A stretch of 5,085 nt of DNA from Salinisphaera sp. UBA1666 (GTDB lineage: Bacteria; Pseudomonadota; Gammaproteobacteria; Nevskiales; Salinisphaeraceae). The notes beneath the pieces were generated by a model. That model was not told the DNA's origin, made no database searches, and saw only the letters and a program-made list of their open reading frames with translations. Made by a program: the position numbers and the translations under genes. This document shows, in pieces, positions 1 to 5,085 of this stretch (position 1 is its first letter; each line of letters starts with the position of its first letter). The DNA is taken from positions 1-5,085 of the forward strand of contig DCKU01000173.1 in the NCBI GenBank assembly GCA_002320455.1, written 5' to 3'.

Positions 1-57
1 CTCGCCAGCCACGCGCAAAGCACCCGGCGCGACCGCGACAGGTTGTGCAGAGCTTCC

Positions 58-810
58 TTAGGGCAGCGGTGCATCCGCTGGATAGGTGACGTGTCGCAGC
101 GACAGACCGCCGGCCGGCGCGGTCATGCCGGCGCGGCGACGATCGCCGCCGGCCAGAAGCCTCGCCGTCCAGTCGGTATCGGCTTCGCCGCGGCCGATGA
201 CTGCCAGCGTGCCCACGATATTGCGCACCATGTGATGTAAGAATGCGTTGGCGCGAATATCTACCCGCAGCCAGTCGCCCTCTCGCGTGACGCCGATGTG
301 CTGAACCTGGCGCACGGGCGTCTTGGCCTGGCAGCCGGCCGCGCGAAACGCGCTGAAGTCATGGCGCCCCAACAGATGCCCGGCTGCGGCATGCATCGCG
401 TCATGGTCCAGACGTCGATGCACGTGCCATACCCGATTACGCCACAGTGCGGAGGGCGCATCGCGATCCATCAGCCAGTAGCGATAGCTGCGAGCCACTG
501 CTTGAAAACGTGCGTGGAACGTATCCGGAACGGCCACGAACCACTGCGGGGCTATATCGTCCGGCAGATAGCGATTCGTGCCCAGCAACCAGCTGCGATC
601 ACGGCGCACGGCGTTCGTATCGAAATGTACGATCTGGCCCTCGGCGTGAACGCCGGTATCGGTGCGCCCACTGCAGACCACGCGGATCGGGGCATTGGCC
701 ACCTTGGACAGCGCGCTTTCCAGCGTATCCTGCACGCTGGCTGCGTGCGGCTGTGACTGCCAGCCGTGATAGGCCGTGCCGTCGTATTCGATACAGGCTG
801 CCCAGCGCAT
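58..810 (-). CDS. truA: tRNA pseudouridine(38-40) synthase TruA
   Basis: TruA converts uridines at positions 38-40 of the tRNA anticodon stem-loop to pseudouridine, acting in the cytoplasm as a dimer. The 250-residue protein opens with the expected strand (ACIEYDGTAYHGWQ, residues 5-18). The catalytic aspartate is D51 in SGRTDTGVHAEGQ (residues 47-59). Other family signatures are FHARFQAVARSYRYW at 98-112, GRHDFSAFRAAGC at 148-160 and NAFLHHMVRNIVGTL at 188-202, which helps form the active-site cleft. Length is close to the family norm, with no missing motif. The ATG was chosen over the adjacent GTG on ribosome-binding-site spacing; the choice changes only one residue. It follows fimV by 24 bases, a conserved pairing in gammaproteobacteria. 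The stop is TAA at 58-60, with no terminator hairpin after it in the remaining 57 bases, so transcription may continue into a further gene. Confidence -1.
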   Translation of the reverse strand: MRWAACIEYDGTAYHGWQSQPHAASVQDTLESALSKVANAPIRVVCSGRTDTGVHAEGQIVHFDTNAVRRDRSWLLGTNRYLPDDIAPQWFVAVPDTFHARFQAVARSYRYWLMDRDAPSALWRNRVWHVHRRLDHDAMHAAAGHLLGRHDFSAFRAAGCQAKTPVRQVQHIGVTREGDWLRVDIRANAFLHHMVRNIVGTLAVIGRGEADTDWTARLLAGGDRRRAGMTAPAGGLSLRHVTYPADAPLP

Positions 811-816
811 CACCAG

Positions 817-821
817 CTCCC
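817..821 (-). promoter_or_regulatory. truA ribosome binding site deciding the start
   Basis: On the minus strand GGGAG lies 6 bases before the ATG at 810 and only 3 bases before an adjacent in-frame GTG at 813. The spacing favours the ATG. The site sits wholly within the 24-base gap after the fimV stop, so truA probably depends on the same transcript. Confidence -1.
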
Positions 822-834
822 GGCAGGCAGGCGC

Positions 835-2730
835 TCAGGCGCCGATCTCGGATAGAAGCCCTGCTGCGGCCTGCTGTTGAGCCTCGTTGCCTTCCGCCTG
901 TACCTCAGCCAAGAGCTCACGGGCCGACTCGGCGTCGGCCATCTCGATATACATGCGCGCCAGATCAAGGCGTATCTCCATGCTGTCATCGGCGGGCGCA
1001 TCGGTATCTTGGGGGAAATCCGGAGGCGGCGTATCGTACAGGTCGAAGGCCGCCGGATCGATCCACGACGTCTTGGGTGCGCTGTCGGCCGGCGAGAACG
1101 GCGCGACCGCAGGCGAGTGCTGGGCGGCTGACGACCGTGCAGGCGCCCCGCCGCCGCTGGTTGCGGCATCAAAGACAAGCGCATCGGCCTGGCCGCCTTG
1201 ATCGTGTCGCCGCGGCGTCGGGCGGATCGTGGTCGGCTGGAACGTCAGCGGTGGCGGCTCGGCCTCGGCCTCGGCGCTCGGCGGGCGCGCTCGGGCCGCC
1301 GTCGCCGTCGACGATCTTTCCTCTGTATCTGTCATCGGCCCGCTAGGCGTTGGGATCGACGCTGCGGTACGGCCCAGGCCGTGGTTGTCGTCGGCCCCAG
1401 GCGCTGTCTTGGCCGGCTTCTTTTTGGCAGCCGCCCCGGTCAGCCACGCCGGTGCGTCGGTGGCAGTGGCCGCAGCGCGCGGGCGCTCTGTTCTTTTTTC
1501 GTATGCGGACTTGCGTGGCGGTCTAATGCCAGAGGGCTCGGGCGCCGCCGCGTTGCGTTGTTGTTCCCGTCGGCGCAGCAAGAGCATGGCCACCAAGAAC
1601 AACAAGAGTGCGACGATGATATTGCGGGTGCGAAACAAACCGGGCCCGCTACTAGATTCAGCCGCCGCCGATGAAACGCCACTCGAAGACGCCGGCGCGG
1701 TGCCCGCCTCGGTTGTCGCAGGCGCAATCGTGGATGAGGCCGGGGATGGCGACGGTGCTGGCCGCTCGGCCGGCTTTGGCCACGGCGTGTCGATGCCGGC
1801 GACCAGCGTGCCAAATGCCTCATCGGGCGTGGCCGCCGGTGTGATCGCCGGGCGCGTCGTATCAGTCTCGACCGGCTCCGGGGTGGCGGTTGTCGGCGCC
1901 GATGACAGCGTTTCCGGCGCGGGCGGCAGCACCCCGCTGGCGGTCGTGCCAGCCTCGGACACACCGTTCGCGCTTTCGGCAGGCGGGCTTGCCGTGGCAA
2001 TCGCGCGTTCGGCGACGATTGCGTCTACGTTACGAATATGCCCCGCCGCGGGGATTTCCAGCCGCGCGCCGCGCTGTAACGACGCGGCGCTGCCGCTAAA
2101 AGCGTCCGGGTTGGTGCGATAGATCGCCAGCGCTGTTTGTTCAACGCTGGCGCTGTCGGGCTGGAAACGCGTGGCGATACGCCAAAGCGTGTCTCCGGCG
2201 ACGACTCGATAGGTTTGCGGGCCGGGCGCGCGAGCCGTTGCCTGCGCTTGGGCGGTGAGCGCAACGCTTTCGGGCGACGACATTCGTGACGCTGTCGACC
2301 GGTCGCGCGCCGGGTCGAGAAATCCGGTGTATTCGTGAAGTTCGGTGCCGTCACTTGTCGCTACGCGCACGATAAACGAAATGAACGGCTCGTTGATCGG
2401 CTCGCGGCTTGTAACCGTGACGCGCACCCGATCATCGTCGACGGTTTGCCCGCTGAAGCGGAGCCGATCAATAACCGCCGGCCGCGGCAACCCCAAGGCC
2501 CTGAATCGTTCGGCCGACGCCATGCCGACATCGATCGCACTCGTGGCGCCGACGTCGCGCAGATCGAAAACCGCGGAAAACGGTTCATTCAGGGCCGAAC
2601 GAACAGACAGCGAGCCAAATGCCAGCGCCTGAGCAGCGCTCGGTGCGGCGGCTACGACCACCGCGATCGTGGCGGCGAACGCACGAAATCGCGCGCTGCA
2701 AACACCCCGCTGTTTCAAACGCCGTGGCAC
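835..2730 (-). CDS. fimV: FimV/HubP-type polar organiser with LysM domain
   Basis: FimV-family proteins are single-pass inner-membrane proteins that bind peptidoglycan through LysM and organise cell-pole, type IV pilus and twitching functions. The 631 residues show the family layout. A signal peptide with a likely cut after A35 (SAAQA/LAFG) is followed by the FimV N-terminal domain at about 36-140, starting LAFGSLSVRSALNEPFSA. A LysM domain lies at about 172-228 (YRVVAGDTLWRIA to RLEIP), then a Pro/Ala/Ser/Thr-rich periplasmic linker to about 365. One hydrophobic helix at 371-385 is followed by RRREQQR, fitting a cytoplasmic C-terminus. A disordered Ala/Pro-rich cytoplasmic linker leads to the conserved C-terminal TPR-like module at about 584-631 (MEIRLDLARMYIEMADAESA). 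It is shorter than Pseudomonas aeruginosa FimV (over 900 residues), and I see no other TPR-like repeat. It lies between leuB and truA, a conserved position for fimV. The family is sure; the exact pilus or polarity role here is inferred. Confidence -1.
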   Translation of the reverse strand: MPRRLKQRGVCSARFRAFAATIAVVVAAAPSAAQALAFGSLSVRSALNEPFSAVFDLRDVGATSAIDVGMASAERFRALGLPRPAVIDRLRFSGQTVDDDRVRVTVTSREPINEPFISFIVRVATSDGTELHEYTGFLDPARDRSTASRMSSPESVALTAQAQATARAPGPQTYRVVAGDTLWRIATRFQPDSASVEQTALAIYRTNPDAFSGSAASLQRGARLEIPAAGHIRNVDAIVAERAIATASPPAESANGVSEAGTTASGVLPPAPETLSSAPTTATPEPVETDTTRPAITPAATPDEAFGTLVAGIDTPWPKPAERPAPSPSPASSTIAPATTEAGTAPASSSGVSSAAAESSSGPGLFRTRNIIVALLLFLVAMLLLRRREQQRNAAAPEPSGIRPPRKSAYEKRTERPRAAATATDAPAWLTGAAAKKKPAKTAPGADDNHGLGRTAASIPTPSGPMTDTEERSSTATAARARPPSAEAEAEPPPLTFQPTTIRPTPRRHDQGGQADALVFDAATSGGGAPARSSAAQHSPAVAPFSPADSAPKTSWIDPAAFDLYDTPPPDFPQDTDAPADDSMEIRLDLARMYIEMADAESARELLAEVQAEGNEAQQQAAAGLLSEIGA

Positions 2731-2735
2731 AGCCG

Positions 2736-2741
2736 TCCCCC
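2736..2741 (-). promoter_or_regulatory. fimV ribosome binding site before a GTG start
   Basis: On the minus strand GGGGGA lies 5 bases before the GTG at 2730. No in-frame ATG exists nearby: the ATG at 2743 is in another frame and the signal peptide has no internal Met. The GTG is therefore the best start. The rest of the 58-base leuB-fimV gap shows no terminator hairpin or clear promoter. Confidence -1.
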
Positions 2742-2788
2742 ATCGTTTTGAAGCCCGATGCGTTGGCGTTGTCTTTGCGATCAGGCAG

Positions 2789-3871
2789 TTAGGCTGAACT
2801 TAGCATATCCGCGATCGCGCCTCCCATCTCTTGGGTGCTGGCCACCTGGGTTTCGTCGTCCATGATGTCGCGGGTTCGCAGGCCCCGGTCCAACACCGCG
2901 CCGACGGCCCCCTCGACCTTGTCCGCCAGGTCCCCGCGGGCCAGCGTATACCGCAGCATCATCGCCACTGAGAGAATAGTCGCCAGCGGGTTGGCGACAC
3001 CCTGGCCGGCGATATCCGGCGCGCTGCCGTGGACCGGCTCATACATGCCGCGCCCCTGGGCATCGAGCGCGGCCGACGGCAGCATGCCGATCGAGCCGGT
3101 GAGCATGGCCGCTGCATCAGAGAGAATGTCGCCGAACAGATTGGTGGTCACGATCGTGTCGAACTGCTTGGGCGAGCGCACGAGCTGCATGGCCGCGTTG
3201 TCGACGTACATATGCGTCAGCTCGACGTCAGGATAGTCGCCGGCCAGCTCGTTCATCACGTCGCGCCAGAGCTGCGAGACATTCAACACATTGGCCTTAT
3301 CGACGCTGCAAAGCCGCCCGCCACGAGCTCGTGCGATCTCAAAGGCACGGCGTCCGATACGCTCGATCTCGTCTTCGTCGTAGCGCATGGTGTTCCAGGC
3401 TTCGCGCTTTCCGGCCTCGGTCGTGCCCTGGCCGGCCGGCTTGCCGAAATAGATGCCGCCGGTCAGCTCGCGCACGATCATGATATCCAGACCGGCCACG
3501 ACCTCGGGCTTGAGCGCGGAGGCATGGGCCAGCTGCGAATACAAAATGGCCGGACGCAGATTGGCAAACAGGCCGAGCTCGGATCTGAGCCGCAGCAGGC
3601 CGGATTCCGGGCGCTTGGCGCGGGGGTGGCGATCCCATTTCGGCCCGCCGATGGCGCCGAAGAGGATGGCATCGGCCGAACGCGCCGCGGCCAGCGATTC
3701 CTCGGGCAGCGGATCATCGGCGGCGTCGACGGCCGCGCCGCCGATCGGCGCCTCGTCCAGCTCGATGTCCAGGTCATGATCGGCGGCCAGCACGTCGAGC
3801 ACGCGAACGGCTTCGCGACAGATCTCGGGCCCGACGCCGTCGCCGGGCATCACCAGAATACGTGACGTCAT
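2789..3871 (-). CDS. leuB: 3-isopropylmalate dehydrogenase LeuB
   Basis: LeuB oxidises and decarboxylates 3-isopropylmalate with NAD to give 2-oxoisocaproate, the direct precursor of leucine, in the cytoplasm as a homodimer. The 360-residue length is normal for the family. Seen in order are ILVMPGDGVGPE at residues 5-16, FGAIGGPKWD at 71-80, the substrate-binding segment LLRLRSELGLFANLRP with R94, R96 and R106, the RELTGGIYFG loop with R134 and Y141, catalytic K192 in DKANVL, D224 in YVDNAAMQL, and metal-binding D248 and D252 in LFGDILSDAA. The NAD-binding stretch HGSAPDIAGQGVANP starts at 281; the aspartate of PDIAG (D286) fits NAD rather than NADP. The start gives MTSRILVMPGDG, as expected for the family, with a good ribosome binding site. 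The product acts directly after LeuCD, so its place in this cluster makes metabolic sense. All key residues are present and no damage is visible. Confidence -1.
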   Translation of the reverse strand: MTSRILVMPGDGVGPEICREAVRVLDVLAADHDLDIELDEAPIGGAAVDAADDPLPEESLAAARSADAILFGAIGGPKWDRHPRAKRPESGLLRLRSELGLFANLRPAILYSQLAHASALKPEVVAGLDIMIVRELTGGIYFGKPAGQGTTEAGKREAWNTMRYDEDEIERIGRRAFEIARARGGRLCSVDKANVLNVSQLWRDVMNELAGDYPDVELTHMYVDNAAMQLVRSPKQFDTIVTTNLFGDILSDAAAMLTGSIGMLPSAALDAQGRGMYEPVHGSAPDIAGQGVANPLATILSVAMMLRYTLARGDLADKVEGAVGAVLDRGLRTRDIMDDETQVASTQEMGGAIADMLSSA

Positions 3872-3877
3872 CTTGCG

Positions 3878-3883
3878 TCCTTT
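3878..3883 (-). promoter_or_regulatory. leuB ribosome binding site deciding the start
   Basis: On the minus strand AAAGGA ends 6 bases before the ATG at 3871. This strong match selects that ATG over an in-frame ATG 66 bases upstream (3937), which would add 22 residues that are not part of the LeuB fold. Confidence -1.
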
Positions 3884-3915
3884 AAAAAGAGATTGTCTGA
3901 GGCTGGCTACAGAGC

Positions 3916-3933
3916 GTGGCCGGCCGGCGCCAC
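3916..3933 (-). repeat. GC-rich 5-bp inverted repeat between leuD and leuB
   Basis: GTGGC and GCCAC arms enclose 8 bases made of overlapping CCGG-type palindromes. It lies two bases from the 3936-3953 repeat, so a transcript reading toward leuB could fold into two adjacent hairpins. Any function is unknown, and the CG-only composition of the centre makes chance pairing likely. Confidence -1.
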
Positions 3934-3935
3934 AC

Positions 3936-3953
3936 ACCGCAAATCGATGCGGT
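3936..3953 (-). repeat. Perfect 6-bp inverted repeat with 6-base loop upstream of leuB
   Basis: On the minus strand the arms are ACCGCA and TGCGGT around TCGATT. It lies about 65-82 bases before the leuB ATG. There is no T-run after it, so it is not a standard intrinsic terminator. It could be an operator or an RNA hairpin in the leader, but short inverted repeats are common by chance in GC-rich DNA. Confidence -1.
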
Positions 3954-4059
3954 CACACGAGTCGCGTAATTGCCGTGTCAGGTGCAGACCGCGGATGCCG
4001 ACACACCTACAAGAACCAGGCTTGGCGCCGCGCTTATCCGTATGACGGGACGTTTTAAA

Positions 4060-4704
4060 TCAAAGCTCACGAAACAGCCACGGCTTTTCGGCTTGTCGCC
4101 GCTGCTCGTAGGCGCGGATTGCGTCTGCATGCTTCAAGGTTTCGCCGATGTGGTCCAGCCCCTCAAGCATGCTGGCGCGGCGATGGGCATCGACCTCGAA
4201 CGTATAACTTGGCCCGCTGGCCTGACTGATCTGTTGGGCCTCGAGATCGATTCGAAGCGTCAGACCGGCCGGGTCCTTGGCGGCCTCAAACAGCGCATCG
4301 ACCTCGGAAGCGTCAAGTACGATGGGCAGCACGCCATTCTTGAAACAGTTGTTGTAGAAGATATCGGCAAAACTCGGCGCGATAACCGCACGAAAGCCAA
4401 AGTTTTCCAGCGCCCAGACTGCGTGCTCACGCGACGATCCACAGCCGAAATTCTCGCGTGTAAGCAAGATCGACGCGCCACGCCAGGGATCCTGGTTCAA
4501 CACGAAGTCCGTGTTCTCACGCCTGTCGGCCACATCGACGTCCAGGCCGCCTGCGTCCAGATAGCGCATATCGTCGAACAGATAGGGCCCGAAACCGGTT
4601 TTGCGGATGGATTTCAGATACTGCTTGGGGATGATGGCGTCGGTATCGACGTTGGATTGCTCCAGCGGCGCGACCAGGCCTTCATGAATCGTGAATGCTT
4701 GCAT
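4060..4704 (-). CDS. leuD: 3-isopropylmalate dehydratase small subunit LeuD
   Basis: LeuD pairs with LeuC to form isopropylmalate isomerase, which converts 2-isopropylmalate to 3-isopropylmalate in leucine synthesis in the cytoplasm. The protein has 214 residues, the normal length for the bacterial subunit. Family motifs are NVDTDAIIPKQYLKSI at residues 18-33, the substrate-loop motif GCGSSREHA at 87-95, FYNNCFKNGVLP at 116-127 and GLDHIGETL at 182-190. The iron-sulfur cluster ligands are in LeuC, so their absence here is expected. The ATG start is supported by AGGA 7 bases upstream and by the usual N-terminal sequence (MQAFTIHEGLVAPL). The gene follows the methyltransferase by 9 bases and is followed by a 188-base gap before leuB. 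leuC is not visible; it may lie beyond the window on the far side of the methyltransferase, or elsewhere. Nothing looks truncated or frameshifted. Confidence -1.
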   Translation of the reverse strand: MQAFTIHEGLVAPLEQSNVDTDAIIPKQYLKSIRKTGFGPYLFDDMRYLDAGGLDVDVADRRENTDFVLNQDPWRGASILLTRENFGCGSSREHAVWALENFGFRAVIAPSFADIFYNNCFKNGVLPIVLDASEVDALFEAAKDPAGLTLRIDLEAQQISQASGPSYTFEVDAHRRASMLEGLDHIGETLKHADAIRAYEQRRQAEKPWLFREL

Positions 4705-4711
4705 GGGTGAG

Positions 4712-4715
4712 TCCT
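4712..4715 (-). promoter_or_regulatory. leuD ribosome binding site overlapping the upstream stop codon
   Basis: Read on the minus strand, AGGA lies 7 bases before the leuD ATG. Two of its bases belong to the TAG stop of the methyltransferase gene. The ribosome finishing the upstream gene therefore covers the leuD initiation site, the usual arrangement for translational coupling. It also supports the ATG at 4704 as the leuD start. Confidence -1.
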
Positions 4716-5085
4716 AATCGGGTTTGCGGGCGACAAAACGCAGCCGCACGTAAGGAAGTTGCCAATGGCCTTGGGCATCAGACAGCGTTGGGCGAAGGCG
4801 GCCAACCACCGCGGCCACGTAGTCATCGCGCGCAGCGCCTGCATCAAACGCTGTAACGAACGGCCGGGCCAGCGTATAGATCCAGTCCGCCAGCTCGCCC
4901 GCCAGCGGTGTGGGACGCTCGAATGAGACACAGCGCTCAACCGTGAAACCGGCGCGTACCAGACGCCGGCGATAGTCGGCCTCACTCGGGAAAAACCACG
5001 GATCGATCGGGTCGGCGTCATGTCCGCGGGCGGCTGCCTCGTCACGCAGTGCTGCGTGCAGGGGCGCGATATTGCCTTCGCCGCC
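4714..5085 (-). CDS. SAM-dependent methyltransferase, C-terminal part (5' end outside window)
   Basis: This open frame enters at the window edge and ends at a TAG at 4714-4716, leaving 123 C-terminal residues. Visible landmarks, counted from the window edge, are GGEGNIAPLHAAL at the very start, the segment DPWFFPSEADYRRRL followed by AGFTV around residues 28-48, then ERPTPL near 55-60, and YVRLRFVARKP at the end. A WFFPS segment, an aGF strand, an RPTPL motif and a closing RLRF strand are typical of the C-terminal half of the class I methyltransferases commonly encoded beside leuD and leuB in proteobacteria, which resemble trans-aconitate 2-methyltransferase. The SAM-binding N-terminal half (the GxGxG region) is not in the window, so methyl transfer is inferred from family resemblance. 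The protein is presumably cytoplasmic. The substrate is unknown; a carboxylic acid is plausible. Its stop codon overlaps the leuD ribosome binding site, which implies co-transcription and probably translational coupling with leuD. The family call is fairly sure; the function is not. Confidence -1.
   Translation of the reverse strand, partial: GGEGNIAPLHAALRDEAAARGHDADPIDPWFFPSEADYRRRLVRAGFTVERCVSFERPTPLAGELADWIYTLARPFVTAFDAGAARDDYVAAVVGRLRPTLSDAQGHWQLPYVRLRFVARKPD

Larger units (their letters stand above)
3872..4059 (-). other. 188-base non-coding gap between leuD and leuB
   Basis: This is the longest gap between genes in the window. Neither strand carries a frame with a credible start site or family resemblance. 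I see no good -35/-10 pair on the minus strand and no hairpin followed by a T-run, so neither a promoter nor an intrinsic terminator can be assigned with confidence. It contains two inverted repeats near leuB, listed separately, and a run of five Ts just before the leuB ribosome binding site. Its length, against 9, 58 and 24 bases at the other junctions, leaves room for an internal leuB promoter. Confidence -1.

Noticed and set aside
1..74. Start of trpF, the usual neighbour after truA
   Set aside because: An open frame from an ATG at 74 overlaps the truA end and runs off the window, but its residues do not resemble the TrpF N-terminus (a KICG motif is absent) and no ribosome binding site supports it. 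trpF may begin outside the window.
447..1346. Long plus-strand open frame of 299 codons opposite truA and fimV
   Set aside because: Its translation is extremely Arg/Pro-rich with no recognisable domain, and it spans the truA-fimV junction on the other strand. It is a GC-rich shadow of the real genes.
1229..2122. Plus-strand open frame of 297 codons opposite fimV
   Set aside because: It mirrors the low-complexity Ala/Pro/Ser linkers of FimV and gives an Ala/Gly/Val-rich product with no family. The minus-strand frame has a signal peptide, LysM and membrane helix.
3029..3865. Plus-strand open frame of 278 codons opposite leuB
   Set aside because: It lies entirely within leuB, whose catalytic residues and motifs are all present on the minus strand.
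3872..3937. 22-residue N-terminal extension of LeuB from an upstream ATG at 3937
   Set aside because: The extension is not part of the LeuB fold, and the strong AAAGGA site is correctly placed for the ATG at 3871.
3916..3953. Inverted repeats as an intrinsic terminator after leuD
   Set aside because: Neither repeat is followed by a T-run on the minus strand, and the five-T run lies about 25 bases further on, next to the leuB ribosome binding site.
3970..4710. Plus-strand open frame of 246 codons opposite leuD
   Set aside because: It is antisense to leuD with no credible start or family resemblance; LeuD motifs are complete on the minus strand.

Overview
The window is a compact run of five genes, all on the minus strand, from a high-GC proteobacterium. 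The best guess is a gammaproteobacterium. The evidence is the block leuD, leuB, fimV, truA read in one direction, with a FimV/HubP-type polar protein (signal peptide, LysM, one membrane helix, conserved C-terminal module). That neighbourhood is known from Pseudomonas and relatives, where the usual order is leuC-leuD-methyltransferase-leuB-asd-fimV-truA-trpF. The genus cannot be fixed from this sequence.

Layout in the direction of transcription (from high to low coordinates): (1) 5085-4714, the C-terminal 123 residues of a class I SAM-dependent methyltransferase, cut by the window edge. (2) 4704-4060, leuD, the small subunit of isopropylmalate isomerase, whose ribosome binding site overlaps the methyltransferase stop codon. 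(3) A 188-base non-coding gap with two small inverted repeats. (4) 3871-2789, leuB, 3-isopropylmalate dehydrogenase. (5) A 58-base gap. (6) 2730-835, a FimV-like inner-membrane protein with a GTG start. (7) A 24-base gap. (8) 810-58, truA, tRNA pseudouridine synthase I. Bases 1-57 hold no gene I can support.

LeuD (with LeuC, not in the window) and LeuB carry out consecutive steps of leucine synthesis: isomerisation of 2-isopropylmalate to 3-isopropylmalate, then its NAD-dependent oxidation and decarboxylation. The methyltransferase resembles the trans-aconitate methyltransferase group and may act on a small carboxylic acid. FimV organises cell-pole and type IV pilus functions in its family, and TruA modifies tRNA anticodon arms. 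These two are linked to the leucine genes by conserved position rather than by shared chemistry.

Compared with the usual gene order, two things differ: the methyltransferase lies before leuD instead of between leuD and leuB, and asd is absent between leuB and fimV. I see no mobile element, CRISPR array, RNA gene or clearly undescribed system. This is a mostly ordinary housekeeping region with modest oddities.
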